In this document: positions 1 to 9,019 of the stretch, piece after piece | How the letters are laid out: the number at the start of each line of letters is the position of its first letter | Position numbering within the stretch: the first letter of the stretch is position 1 | NCBI RefSeq assembly: GCF_900103325.1 | Contig: NZ_FMXM01000002.1 | Coordinates: 558,001 to 622,000, forward strand | DNA from: Mesorhizobium qingshengii | GTDB taxonomy: Bacteria > Pseudomonadota > Alphaproteobacteria > Rhizobiales > Rhizobiaceae | Reading direction: 5' to 3' | DNA: 64,000 nt | Position numbers and translations under genes: made by a program | Notes under the pieces: model-generated | Seen by the model: the letters and a program-made list of their open reading frames with translations, nothing else | Told to the model about the DNA's origin: nothing | Databases searched by the model: none

Positions 1-1
1 C

Positions 2-217
2 ATCGTGCTGGAAAATCTCGTGTCGTCGCTCGAACGGCGGCCGCGGGACTGTTTCATCGTCTACGGAAGCTCAAGCCACCGCGCCATCGATTGGGCGAGG
101 CCCGCAATCCGCGAGGCCGGCATTTTCACGGAACTTCCCGTGCCGCCAATGCCTCACTTCCTCGATGCGATCCGAACCGTCGACTATGCAGTCTTTCAAT
201 TTCGGCCCGTGGCATAG
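2..217 (+). CDS. C-terminal end of a gene cut by the window edge, possibly a SAM-dependent methyltransferase
   Basis: The frame is open from the first bases and stops at a TAG at 215-217, giving about 71 residues; the true start lies outside the window. The fragment has an alternating strand/helix pattern ending in a run like YAVFQFRPVA. The segment FIVYGSSSHRAIDW resembles the last strand-helix part of class I SAM-dependent methyltransferases, where a comment-like 'vYgnP.Hr' stretch follows the core sheet. It ends 22 bases inside the convergent flavoprotein gene on the other strand. The methyltransferase call is an inference from a short fragment and is not secure. Confidence 0.45.
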   Translation: MVLENLVSSLERRPRDCFIVYGSSSHRAIDWARPAIREAGIFTELPVPPMPHFLDAIRTVDYAVFQFRPVA

Positions 218-1419
218 CCCCTGCCACCGGCCTTCCGGACGAAACGCGTGACGTTTCGGGCCGCGTATGGCGTGCCGGCGGTGAAACGCATCAACGGGCC
301 GAAACTACCGACCGCGCTCGCGCCGACGAAATGCAGGCCTGGAATGCTCGACTCGAACCCCGCCGAGAGCACGGGAGCCCCTTCCCGGCGCGCAATCGCG
401 GCAAGCATATCGGGCGCGAACAAACCGAGCCTGGCAATATCGATCTGGTAGCCGGTACCGAGCAGGACGTGATCGAAGGTGGCGGCATCCTTTTCGAACC
501 GCAATTCAATGGCGTGGCCCTTGGCGGCGGCGCCAGCAATCCTGCTGCCGGCATTGACCCTTATTCCGTCGAAGTCCGGCTTCAGCCAGCCTGACGCGCC
601 GGCACCAAGACTGCGCTTGTTGAGCCCAGCCCGGGCTGCCTCCGGAAACCGGTGCACAAAGCCTGGAACTTCGACCAGCCAGGACAGTGGGAACGGGCCG
701 ACCCTAGAGGGAGACGCAAGACGCTCCGAAGCGAAGTCACGCAAACTCCACCCTTGCTTTCCCGACAGCGCTCGATAGCCCAGCCAATGGATGTCGCCGT
801 GGCAGACAAGTTCGACATCCGCCCCGCTTCGCTTGAGCAGCACAGCGGATTCGCAGGCACTCTGCCCGCGCCCGACGACGGCAACGCGCTTGCCGCGAAA
901 CGCCTCGTAGCCGGCATGCTCGCTGGCATGGCTGACCAGTTCGCCGGGCAACCCATTGAAGACGGCGGGTATCATCTGCTGGTTCATCAGACCGGTGGCA
1001 ATGACGACGCGGCGCACATGGACGGCATCTCCATCGGCCAGGGCAAGACGAAATCCTCCGTTCGCCGCCTCGACGCGACTTACCATCCGCGTATCGAGGT
1101 CCGGAACCGTCTTGGCCTGAATCCACAGTCCATAATCGACGAAATTCTCGAGCAAAAGCGGCTCGCGCGGCGAGATACCAAGGATTCCGGCATAGGAGTC
1201 GAGCGAGAGCGGACCGTTCGTGTGGCCGATATAGGTCGCGTGCCAGGGCGAGCGCAGCCTCATGCCCCTTGGCATATGGTCGCGCCAGAAGGACATTGCG
1301 CCGCCAAGTGCAAGCGTTTCGACGCGCGCAGCCTTGAGGGCGGCGGCAACGGACAGCCCAAAGGGTCCAGCGCCGATCACAGCCACCTCGCAATCAGTCC
1401 TGGGCATGGAAGCGGTCAT
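196..1419 (-). CDS. NAD(P)/FAD-dependent oxidoreductase (flavin monooxygenase-like)
   Basis: A 407-residue flavoprotein. The N-terminus has the FAD-binding VAVIGAGPFG motif immediately after the start, and the middle has a second dinucleotide motif, VAVVGRGQSACES, which fits NADPH. The C-terminus (FVGASAVGSFGP) is the usual last FAD-contacting strand. This two-Rossmann layout is that of flavin-containing and N-hydroxylating monooxygenases and related pyridine-nucleotide oxidoreductases. I chose the ATG at 1417-1419 because the preceding 48 residues of the open frame show no domain sequence and the FAD motif sits near it; an ATG four codons later is possible. The ATP-grasp gene lies 160 bases upstream on the same strand, so the two may act together. 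The substrate cannot be read. Confidence 0.8.
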   Translation of the reverse strand: MTASMPRTDCEVAVIGAGPFGLSVAAALKAARVETLALGGAMSFWRDHMPRGMRLRSPWHATYIGHTNGPLSLDSYAGILGISPREPLLLENFVDYGLWIQAKTVPDLDTRMVSRVEAANGGFRLALADGDAVHVRRVVIATGLMNQQMIPAVFNGLPGELVSHASEHAGYEAFRGKRVAVVGRGQSACESAVLLKRSGADVELVCHGDIHWLGYRALSGKQGWSLRDFASERLASPSRVGPFPLSWLVEVPGFVHRFPEAARAGLNKRSLGAGASGWLKPDFDGIRVNAGSRIAGAAAKGHAIELRFEKDAATFDHVLLGTGYQIDIARLGLFAPDMLAAIARREGAPVLSAGFESSIPGLHFVGASAVGSFGPLMRFTAGTPYAARNVTRFVRKAGGRGYATGRN

Positions 1420-1579
1420 GTCGGTTGGTCTCGCGGATCTGTTTTCTGGCGGCCTGATCTCAACCGGGAGTTCACTCAGGCATATCACCGTCGTAAACAT
1501 CCCCAGGTTAAGAATGCGGAAATAGAACGGGTCCCGCCGCAGGGCCGGCAGATTAACTGGCACTATCAGTTAATTGTTT

Positions 1580-2788
1580 TCACAGCCTGCGAAGTATCCG
1601 CCTCGTCAGCACTCTCCAGACAGTCAATGGTATGTCGATAAGGCCCGGCATGGGATCGCTTGCCGCGAATGTCGCCCATGCTCGCACAGATGCGAATGAG
1701 CGCAAATAAGCTCGCTTTGTCAGCCGGCCACGTGAGATCAACTTGGCGGCCGCGACCATGTCCCGGACCAGATACATCCAGGAGGTATTTGGCCGCGCCG
1801 AGGCTGTCTCGACCTCGTGGCCCGACCTGATCGCCCAAAGCATGGCGCCGAGATCGACGCCCGCGGCAGCGGCGAGCCCGAACCATGTCCAGGGCCGCGG
1901 ATTGACGTCGAGTACCTTCATCGAACCATCGCGGGGGTCGCGTTGGAATTCGACCTCCACCAATCCGTGATGCGCGATCGAGCCAAGCAGCCGGCGCGCG
2001 GCGTCGATCAGTTGCGGTTCGTCAACGACCTCCACGAACGTGCTGGTGTAGCCGAAGTCGACCGGATATTGCCGTGTCCGGCGGGCGGTAAATTCCGCCA
2101 CCGGCGCTCCCCGGTTCCAGAGCGCCGCGTAGGAAAACTGACTTTCTCCTCCCCCCGGTATCATTTCCTGAACGACGACATTCTCAATGCCGATCTCTTC
2201 GACCGCCCTTCCGTAGGCTGTCAAAAACGACGCCTGGTCGTTGGCGAGAACGGCTTTCGCGCGAGCAAAGCGGCTGCTCCCGCCCATGTTCGGCTTCAGG
2301 ACGACAGGAAAGCGAAGCTCGGCGGCCGTTGCCTGCTCAAGCGAACCGAACTCGTGCGTCAACGGAATAGCGATTGCCAGTTCCTGGGCCCGGCGATACA
2401 GAAGCGGTTTTTCACAAACCCATTTCAGCTGCTCCCATGGTGGCAGCATCACGTCGAAGACATCAGACAATTCGTCGATGGATTGCGACACCAGCCGCAC
2501 TTCAGGATCACCGCCAGGGATCAGGAGAAAGCCGTCCAGTCCCTGGGTCGCAGCCAGATCGAGCAAGAAGGCAACCGCGCCGCCATCATCGGGGCCTGGC
2601 CACGTCATCTGTCGATGAGCATAACGCGAGAAACGCGGCAAAGGTGTATCGGCGCTCACCAGCCAGACAGGCACTTTCTGTGCGCCAAGGCTTCTGGCCA
2701 GCGCCAGCGTCCCATGCGCCCCACCGAGAATGACCACCCCGGCGGGTCGACTTGAAACACGATCGTCCATCTCTGGGTGGGAAAGCAT
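1580..2788 (-). CDS. ATP-grasp domain protein (carboxylate-amine ligase type)
   Basis: About 402 residues with an N-terminal pre-ATP-grasp fold (VVILGGAHGTLALARSLG) and an ATP-grasp core. FPVVLKPNMGGSS is the phosphate-binding lysine/glycine-rich loop, VVVQEMIPGG is the conserved hinge strand, and VEVEFQRDP...VLDVNPRPW holds the Mg-binding E and N. Such enzymes activate a carboxylate by acyl-phosphate and couple it to an amine. The C-terminal 80 residues are basic (ending RRILRRL) and fall outside the core. The start at 2788 has a GGAA-like site ten bases upstream; an ATG at 2770 is an alternative. Its neighbours (methyltransferase-like end, flavoprotein) suggest modification of a small peptide or amino-acid derivative. 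The substrate is unknown. Confidence 0.8.
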   Translation of the reverse strand: MLSHPEMDDRVSSRPAGVVILGGAHGTLALARSLGAQKVPVWLVSADTPLPRFSRYAHRQMTWPGPDDGGAVAFLLDLAATQGLDGFLLIPGGDPEVRLVSQSIDELSDVFDVMLPPWEQLKWVCEKPLLYRRAQELAIAIPLTHEFGSLEQATAAELRFPVVLKPNMGGSSRFARAKAVLANDQASFLTAYGRAVEEIGIENVVVQEMIPGGGESQFSYAALWNRGAPVAEFTARRTRQYPVDFGYTSTFVEVVDEPQLIDAARRLLGSIAHHGLVEVEFQRDPRDGSMKVLDVNPRPWTWFGLAAAAGVDLGAMLWAIRSGHEVETASARPNTSWMYLVRDMVAAAKLISRGRLTKRAYLRSFASVRAWATFAASDPMPGLIDIPLTVWRVLTRRILRRL

Positions 2789-3260
2789 TGTTTCAATTCC
2801 GGCAATCGGACACGCAATGGCAAGGTTTCTAGCTTGCCGGTTGAGAGGCCTCACAATGTAAGCAACCCCTAATAAATCGAACCGTCCGTCCCAGTGGATC
2901 TTTGTCCGTCCATGCGTTGGCATGGAAAGCACCCCCAGAAGCACCGGCGACATCCAGACAAATAAAATCCTCGCCGACTGCTACCGCTGCCAGCAGATAG
3001 TCCCATACTAATGCTTGCAGCATGGTAACGAAAATTCGCGCTGCTTCAGAGTGGCCTCGGCACTTGGCGTTGGCTCCCGGCCGGAGAGCGCACCTGCTCC
3101 GCCGGCCTACGGAATAGGCGGCTAAATAACTCTGGGAATCGCGAGTTAGAACAGCCCGAAGCGAGACGCCCAAGGCCACGCGGCCACCGCTCTAGCACAA
3201 CATCGCTTCAAGGCAACTGACTGGCCTGTCCACCGCCAAGGGAACAAACATGCACAAAAG
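2789..3260. other. Intergenic stretch without a convincing gene
   Basis: No frame in these bases looks like a protein: the longest (about 116 codons, minus strand) has irregular composition and no motif. The only clear structure is a GC hairpin at 3079-3107, with GGCCGG pairing to CCGGCC and an inner GAGC/GCTC step around a small loop. No T run follows, so it is not an obvious terminator. The stretch presumably holds the promoter of the ATP-grasp gene. Confidence 0.4.
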
Positions 3261-3293
3261 AAAAGCCACGAGGTTTGCTTTCCGTGGCCTTTT
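3261..3293 (-). terminator. Rho-independent terminator, works in both directions
   Basis: The arms GCCACG (3265-3270) and CGTGGC (3283-3288) flank a 12-base loop. An A-rich run lies on the left and CTTTT on the right. Read on the minus strand the stem is followed by TTTTCTTTTG, about 30 bases after the stop of the outer-membrane protein gene, so it probably ends that transcript. Confidence 0.75.
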
Positions 3294-3324
3294 CTCATTC
3301 ATATTCTTCTGCCCGCTGAAACCT

Positions 3325-4164
3325 TCACCCACCGAATGGCAGAATGATGTTTGGCCGATAGGTGTCCATCGTGGCGCCGTTGCGATCTTCATCCAGCAAC
3401 GTGTCCGAACCGAAGCTTGCCCGCAGGCCAACCACGTACTTGTGGATGTTCTCGCTTTGCCCAGCCACAGAAAGATGGTCGATCTGATAGCGTCCGAACA
3501 TCGAGAAGGGCGTGCCAGAAAACCGATACATGGCTTGCAGCGCCCCACTGACGGTATTGAGGTGTTCGCCACCCAAAGAGATGGTGGAATAGCCAAGTTC
3601 GCCGTCAAAGCGAAGATTGTCTTGGGCGAAATAGCGCACAACTGCGCGACCTCCCCAGTTGTCCAGATGCTCCGACTCTCCGCTGGCCCGCAATTGGCCG
3701 TAATAGACCTGACCATACAGGGTCACATTGCCCATATAAACCTGCGCTTCGGGGCCGACCGTGAAGTTGTATATCTTCGGGCCGCCAAAGTCGCCGCCAT
3801 ATCCATTGAGCGTAGCGAACCCGCCCAGTGCGTAGGCGCTGGGGTCGCGCCAGTAGCCATGAACGGCGCCGCCATAGCCGTAGAGGTTGTCACCCTGAAC
3901 CCAAAGAGAATCGACGATCGCGTCGGCCTGGATATTCCACCGTGAATCGATCGGGAAATTGACACGGCCGGCGCCACCGGCAGTCGTCGCATTTTCGTGC
4001 CCGAAATCGGATGAAAGATACAGCCCGCCGAGATAGGCTTCGACATAGCCGGAAATATGCGGCCGGGCGAGTTCCTGATCCATGACGATCGGCGCCACCG
4101 CATCGGCGGCGAAAGCCGAAGTGGCTGTTGCGGCAATCGCCGCCCCAAGAAGAAATCTGTACAT
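3325..4164 (-). CDS. Putative outer-membrane beta-barrel protein
   Basis: A 279-residue secreted protein. It starts with MYRFLLGAAIAATATSAFA, a classical signal peptide with an AFA-A cleavage site. The rest alternates aromatic and small residues in short amphipathic strands (GYVEAYLGGLYLSS, NLYGYGGAVHGYW, VTLYGQVYYGQL, LRFDGELGYSTISLGG, PFSMFGRYQI), as in an eight-to-twelve-strand barrel. It does not end in the usual C-terminal aromatic residue. The ATG at 4164 has a strong GAGGGG site at the right distance, so the longer open frame was not used. A terminator follows at 3261-3293. Homologous rhizobial proteins are usually called outer-membrane or porin-like; the function is unknown. Confidence 0.7.
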   Translation of the reverse strand: MYRFLLGAAIAATATSAFAADAVAPIVMDQELARPHISGYVEAYLGGLYLSSDFGHENATTAGGAGRVNFPIDSRWNIQADAIVDSLWVQGDNLYGYGGAVHGYWRDPSAYALGGFATLNGYGGDFGGPKIYNFTVGPEAQVYMGNVTLYGQVYYGQLRASGESEHLDNWGGRAVVRYFAQDNLRFDGELGYSTISLGGEHLNTVSGALQAMYRFSGTPFSMFGRYQIDHLSVAGQSENIHKYVVGLRASFGSDTLLDEDRNGATMDTYRPNIILPFGG

Positions 4165-4352
4165 CGAAGCCCCTCGCAACTTATCTGCCCGACATCTAAC
4201 ACAACCGCGATTTTCCAAGAAAACATTTGCGCGGGGGAAGTGACGCAGCGGCACCATTTCCGTGCAAATGCGCTATTCCTGCAACATTTTCCGGGCAAGG
4301 CGCCCGATTCCACCGCGAGAGATCACGATGGGATCAACAGCCGGTCAAAGCC

Positions 4353-4781
4353 TTAATTGGTGACGACAATCCGCGTGTTGCCGAAACCCACTTCCCGCAC
4401 CATCGAATAGAAGGTCGCGGCATTGGCTGTGTGCAGCCGCACGCAACCATGCGACGCCGGCCGGCCAAGCTGCCTGACTGCGCCGGTTCCATGGATGGCA
4501 TAGCCGCCATGGAAGAAAACCGAATAGGGCATTGGCGACATATGATATTTGCGCGAATACCAAATCCGGGCCGTGCGCTGCGGCCGATAGGTGCCGCGCG
4601 GTGTGAAATAGCCTGGACGCGCGGTGGACACGCTCCACCGGTAAACCGACAGGCCATATCTTACCGTCATCGTCTGCGACGACACGTCTATGTTCGCAAC
4701 GAGACTGGCTGCCCAGCCCTGCCCCGAAGCACCGAACAGCATCGCGACAAACACTGCTGCCATGAGAACTGTCTTTTTCAT
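4353..4781 (-). CDS. L,D-transpeptidase (YkuD family)
   Basis: A 142-residue exported enzyme. It has a signal peptide (MKKTVLMAAVFVAMLFGASG...WA) followed by one YkuD catalytic domain. The catalytic signature is visible as HGT near residue 97 and ASHGCVRL near residue 110, with the nucleophilic Cys in SHGC. These enzymes form or break 3-3 peptidoglycan crosslinks, or attach outer-membrane proteins to peptidoglycan, in the periplasm. This is a minimal version without LysM or other binding domains. AAAGGGG precedes the start. Single gene, oriented as the outer-membrane protein gene downstream. Confidence 0.9.
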   Translation of the reverse strand: MKKTVLMAAVFVAMLFGASGQGWAASLVANIDVSSQTMTVRYGLSVYRWSVSTARPGYFTPRGTYRPQRTARIWYSRKYHMSPMPYSVFFHGGYAIHGTGAVRQLGRPASHGCVRLHTANAATFYSMVREVGFGNTRIVVTN

Positions 4782-4813
4782 GCGATCAAACCCCTTTGAT
4801 TGCCCCTTGCCTG

Positions 4814-4851
4814 CCTGCCATCACGTTGTTTTTCATCTTTTTAATGGCAGG
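4814..4851. repeat. 8-bp inverted repeat in the promoter region of the L,D-transpeptidase
   Basis: CCTGCCAT (4814-4821) is repeated inverted as ATGGCAGG (4844-4851) around 22 A/T-rich bases. It lies 33-70 bases upstream of the L,D-transpeptidase start, so it could be an operator; the long spacer makes chance possible. Confidence 0.3.
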
Positions 4852-5071
4852 TGAATGAGATACCACACAGTCCTTGACCAATTCGCCAATCCAAAGCAGC
4901 GAATTTGAATGATTTCCCGCGATAGTTGCCACAACGACACGTCGCACTTTGATGTGGATTGACGTTGCCGGCCGCTGAAGCTGTCAGAGCGCCAGCGGCT
5001 CCAAACCCGCCACGCTGGCGGTAGCGCAAACGGGCTTGCAATGCCACGCCGTTCGCTGCTCAACTCTGCCG

Positions 5072-6352
5072 ATGAACGAACGACTCCTCCAGGCAATCGA
5101 TGACCGGCGCGACGATGTTGTCGCGCTGACCGCCGACCTGATCCGTTTTCCGACCATCAACCCGCCTGGCGAAGCCTACCGGCCCTGCGCCGAGTACATC
5201 GGCACGCGGCTGAGGAAACGCGGCTTCGAAACCGAGTTTATCCGCGCCGAGGGCACCCCCGGTGACACCGATCGCTACCCGCGCGTCAACGTCGTTGCCC
5301 GTTTCGACGGAAGGTCGCCTGGCGCCTGCGTCCACTTCAACTCGCATATCGACGTAGTCGAAGCTGGCGACGGCTGGACCGTCGATCCGTTCGCTGGTGT
5401 CGTCAGGGATGGCAAGGTCTATGGCCGCGGCGCCTGCGACATGAAAGGCGGTCTGGCCGCTTCGATCATCGCCGCCGAAGCCTTCATGGAAGTCTTTCCC
5501 GACTTTCCCGGTGCCATCGAGATATCCGGCACCGTGGACGAGGAGTCCGGCGGCTTCGGCGGCGTCGCCCACCTGGCCAGGCTTGGCTATTTCTCGAAGC
5601 CCAGGGTCGACCACGTCATCATCCCCGAGCCCTTGAACAAGGACCGTATCTGCCTTGGCCATCGCGGCGTCTGGTGGGCGGAGATCGAGACCAAGGGCGA
5701 GATCGCGCACGGCTCGATGCCGTTTCTCGGCGACAATGCGGTACGCCACATGGGCGCCGTGCTGCGGGCTTTCGAGGACGAGCTGTTTCCGGCCCTCGAT
5801 CGCAAGATGACGCGCATGCCGGTGGTGCCCGAAGGCGCCAGGCGCTCGACCATGAACATCAACTCCATCCATGGCGGCCAGACCGAGGATTTCCGACCCG
5901 GCCTGCCCTCGCCCAACGTGCCCGATTCCTGCCGACTGACCATCGATCGCCGCTTCCTGCTCGAGGAGGATCTCGACACGGTCAAAGGCGAAGTGACAGG
6001 CATTCTCGATCGGCTGAAGCGCGAGCGCAAAAAGTTCGACTATGAGATCCGTGACCTGATGGAAGTGCTGCCGCTGATGACCGAGCGCGACGCGCCAGTG
6101 GTCAAGGCGGTGGCGCAAGGCATCATGGCGATCTTCGACCGCGAGCCCGACTATGTCATTTCGCCAGGCACGTACGACCAGAAGCACATAGCCCGCATCG
6201 GTCACATCTATGATTGCATCGCCTATGGTCCGGGCATTCTCGACCTCGCCCACCGACCGGACGAATGGGTCGGGATATCGGACATGGTGGAATCGGCCAA
6301 GGTGATGGCGATCGGCCTCAACGTGCTGCTGCGGGGCACGGTCGCGGGATGA
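5072..6352 (+). CDS. M20-family metallohydrolase (ArgE/DapE/acetylornithine deacetylase-like)
   Basis: About 426 residues with the M20 metal site. HFNSHIDVV supplies the first His and the catalytic Asp, GRGACDMKGG the bridging Asp, VDEESGG the catalytic and metal-binding Glu pair, and AHRPDEW the C-terminal His. Such enzymes remove an acyl group or cleave a peptide bond using two zinc ions. The start MNERLLQ at 5072 is chosen because the preceding 12 codons of the open frame are unrelated to the family. It lies 160 bases upstream of a peptide-type ABC importer, so it probably processes what that importer brings in. The exact substrate (N-acyl amino acid, dipeptide or a ring-opened amide) cannot be told. 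Confidence 0.85.
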   Translation: MNERLLQAIDDRRDDVVALTADLIRFPTINPPGEAYRPCAEYIGTRLRKRGFETEFIRAEGTPGDTDRYPRVNVVARFDGRSPGACVHFNSHIDVVEAGDGWTVDPFAGVVRDGKVYGRGACDMKGGLAASIIAAEAFMEVFPDFPGAIEISGTVDEESGGFGGVAHLARLGYFSKPRVDHVIIPEPLNKDRICLGHRGVWWAEIETKGEIAHGSMPFLGDNAVRHMGAVLRAFEDELFPALDRKMTRMPVVPEGARRSTMNINSIHGGQTEDFRPGLPSPNVPDSCRLTIDRRFLLEEDLDTVKGEVTGILDRLKRERKKFDYEIRDLMEVLPLMTERDAPVVKAVAQGIMAIFDREPDYVISPGTYDQKHIARIGHIYDCIAYGPGILDLAHRPDEWVGISDMVESAKVMAIGLNVLLRGTVAG

Positions 6353-6513
6353 TCCCTGCATGGCGAAAGACTTCGACCTGGCAATCGGGCTGTCAGGACA
6401 AAAACATTTCCAGCCACGCCGTCGGGCAGTACGAAACGCAATTTACTCCACCGCAAAATCACGCTTCTATCGCCCGGGTTTGAGCACGTGTTTAACACAT
6501 GGGGAGTTGCACG

Positions 6514-7992
6514 ATGAAATTGTGGAAAACCATTCTGGCCGCGACGGTCCTGGCACTGGCCACTGGCACCTCTGCATTTGCCGCGCGAACCGACCTGGTC
6601 ATCGGCATTCCGCTTGAACCGCCGCACCTCGATCCGACCGCCGGCGCCGCCGCGGCGATCGATGAAGTGCTTTATGCCAATGTGTTCGAGGGCCTGACCC
6701 GCATCGGGCCAAAGGGCGAGGTGCTGCCGGATCTGGCCGAAAGCTGGACCATCTCCGACGACGGCAAGACCTACACCTTCAAGCTGCACACCGGGGTGAA
6801 ATTCCACGACGGCACCGACTTCGACGCCAACGACGTGAAATTCTCGCTCGACCGGGCCCGCGCAGACAATTCGGTCAATGCGCAAAAGGGCCTGTTCGCC
6901 GCCATCGACAAGGTCGATGTGATCGATCCGGCGACGGTCAAGGTCACGCTGAAGAACCCGCAAGGCTCCTTCCTCTACAATATGGGCTGGGGCGACGCGG
7001 TGATCGTGGCGCCGGAGACAGCCGACACCAACAAGGAGAAACCGATCGGCACCGGTCCGTTCAAATTCCAGAGCTGGGCCAAGGGATCGTCGATCACGCT
7101 GGTGAAATCGGACAATTACTGGGGCACGCCGGCGTCCCTCGACAAGGCCGAGTTCCGCATCGTGCCGGATGCCGCCGCCTACGTGCCAGCGCTGCTGTCC
7201 GGCGACATCCAGGCCTTCCCGTTCTTCGATCCCGACAGTCTCGCACAGGTCAAGGACGACCCACGCTTCAAGGTGGTGATTGGCTCGACCGAGGGTGAAA
7301 CCATCCTCTCGATCAACAACAAGAAGCCGCCTTTCGATAAATTGCAGGTAAGACAGGCGATCTCCTACGCGCTCGACCGCAAGGCGATCATCGATGGCGC
7401 CTCCGCCGGCCTTGGCCTGCCGATCGGCTCGCATATGTCACCGGCCAACAAGGACTATTTCGACCTCACCGGCCGCTATCCGCATGATGTCGCCAAGGCC
7501 AAGGAACTGCTGAAGGAAGCGGGACTGGAGAACGGCTTCAAGGCGACGCTGAAGCTGCCGCCGCCCGGCTATGCCAGGCTTGGCGGCGAGATCATCGCCT
7601 CGGAGCTTCGCGACATCGGTATCGACCTGGAAATCATCCCAGTTGAATGGGCGCAATGGCTGGATCAGGTGTTCACCAAGAAGGATTACGACCTGACCAT
7701 CGTCTCGCACACCGAACCCAACGACATCGATATCTACTCGCGCAAGGACTATTATTTCAACTACGACAATCCCACCTTCGACAAGGTGATTGCCGATCTG
7801 AACCTCACCTCCGACGAGGCGAAGCGCAACGAATTGCTTGGACAGGCACAGAAGATCCTGGCCGACGACGCCGTGGTTGGCTTCCTCTATGAACTGCCCA
7901 AGGTCGGCATCTGGGATGCCAAGCTGCAAGGGCTGTGGGAAAACGCGCCGATCCAGGCCAATGATTTGACCAAGGTGAAGTGGTCGGATTGA
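6514..7992 (+). CDS. ABC transporter substrate-binding protein, peptide/nickel family 5
   Basis: A 492-residue periplasmic binding protein. It begins with a signal peptide MKLWKTILAATVLALATG ending in AFA and continues into an SBP_bac_5 domain with the typical early motifs LDPTAG, YANVFEGLTRI and YTFKLHTGVKFHDG. It captures peptides or similar compounds for the permeases that follow. GGGGAG lies seven bases before the ATG at 6514, which fixes the start over the upstream in-frame codon at 6499. It is the first gene of the transporter cluster, with a 79-base gap to the first permease. Confidence 0.92.
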   Translation: MKLWKTILAATVLALATGTSAFAARTDLVIGIPLEPPHLDPTAGAAAAIDEVLYANVFEGLTRIGPKGEVLPDLAESWTISDDGKTYTFKLHTGVKFHDGTDFDANDVKFSLDRARADNSVNAQKGLFAAIDKVDVIDPATVKVTLKNPQGSFLYNMGWGDAVIVAPETADTNKEKPIGTGPFKFQSWAKGSSITLVKSDNYWGTPASLDKAEFRIVPDAAAYVPALLSGDIQAFPFFDPDSLAQVKDDPRFKVVIGSTEGETILSINNKKPPFDKLQVRQAISYALDRKAIIDGASAGLGLPIGSHMSPANKDYFDLTGRYPHDVAKAKELLKEAGLENGFKATLKLPPPGYARLGGEIIASELRDIGIDLEIIPVEWAQWLDQVFTKKDYDLTIVSHTEPNDIDIYSRKDYYFNYDNPTFDKVIADLNLTSDEAKRNELLGQAQKILADDAVVGFLYELPKVGIWDAKLQGLWENAPIQANDLTKVKWSD

Positions 7993-8071
7993 TTTTGCCA
8001 TTCCGAAAAATACGCGACTCCGGGAGTGAAACCGCTTCCCGAGCCTGTCTTTTCCCGGCACGTTGGAACGG

Positions 8072-9019
8072 ATGACCACCTATCTGCTCAAGCGCCTGGC
8101 CATCGCCCTCGCCACGCTGGTGCTGGCTTCCATGGTGGTGTTCGCCGTGCTGGAGGTTCTCCCCGGCGATCCGGCGCGGCTGATGCTGGGCATGAACGCC
8201 AGCGCCGACCAAGTCGAACTGCTGCGCAACCAGATGGGTCTCAACGCGCCACTTGTCTTGCGCTATCTGCGCTGGGTCGGTGGCCTGTTCAGCCTCGATT
8301 TCGGCCGCTCCTACACCTATTCGGTGCCGGTCATCGATCTCGTGCGCGAACGGCTTGCCGTCTCGCTGCCGCTGGCGCTGATCGCGCTCGCGCTCTCCAC
8401 CATCATCGCGATTCCCGTCGGCCTGTTTTCCGCCAGCCGGCGCGGCCGGGCCGGTGACACCGTGGCGATGGGCGCCGCGCAGCTTGGCGTCGCCGTGCCC
8501 AATTTCTGGTTCGCGCTGATGCTGATCTATGTCTTCGCCGTCTGGCTGCGGCTGGTGCCTGCCGGTGGCTTTCCCGGCTGGGGCGCCGGCGTCTGGCCAG
8601 CGCTGAAATCGCTGCTGCTGCCGGCGGTGGCGCTTGCCTTGCCGCAGGCGGCGATCCTGGCGCGCGTCACCCGCTCGGCGTTGATCGAGGTGCTGAACGA
8701 GGATTATATCCGCACAGCCCGTGCCAAGGGCCTGCCCTATCGCGCCGTCTTGTGGCGGCATGCGCTGCGCAACGCCATGATCCCGGTGCTGACCATACTT
8801 GGCCTGCAGTTCGCCTTCCTGCTCGCCGGCACCATCATCATCGAGAATGTCTTTTACCTGCCCGGCCTCGGTCGGCTGGTGTTCCAGGCGATCACCCAGC
8901 GCGACCTGATCGTCGTCGAGAGCGTCGTCATGCTCTTGGTCGCCGCCGTCATTGCCGTCAACCTCATCGTCGACCTCTCCTACGCGGTTGTCGATCCGCG
9001 CCTGAGAAGTCGCCAATGA
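8072..9019 (+). CDS. ABC transporter permease, DppB type
   Basis: A 315-residue inner-membrane permease. The N-terminus TTYLLKRLAIALATLVLASM is the first membrane helix of DppB/OppB proteins and is followed by the periplasmic loop with GDPARLMLG. About six hydrophobic segments and the cytoplasmic EAA loop (EDYIRTARAKGLP, around residue 210) that docks on the ATPase are present. A TTG nine bases upstream at 8063 could also serve as start. The stop overlaps the next gene by ATGA at 9016-9019, so the two permeases are translated together. Confidence 0.92.
   Translation: MTTYLLKRLAIALATLVLASMVVFAVLEVLPGDPARLMLGMNASADQVELLRNQMGLNAPLVLRYLRWVGGLFSLDFGRSYTYSVPVIDLVRERLAVSLPLALIALALSTIIAIPVGLFSASRRGRAGDTVAMGAAQLGVAVPNFWFALMLIYVFAVWLRLVPAGGFPGWGAGVWPALKSLLLPAVALALPQAAILARVTRSALIEVLNEDYIRTARAKGLPYRAVLWRHALRNAMIPVLTILGLQFAFLLAGTIIIENVFYLPGLGRLVFQAITQRDLIVVESVVMLLVAAVIAVNLIVDLSYAVVDPRLRSRQ

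Noticed and set aside
2829..3179. A 116-codon minus-strand frame in the intergenic stretch
   Set aside because: Irregular composition, no ribosome site and no recognisable fold; Cys and Arg scattered as in random translation.
5060..7434. Long minus-strand frames opposite the M20 hydrolase and binding-protein genes
   Set aside because: Same cause: antisense shadow of highly biased coding sequence; no ribosome site or motifs.
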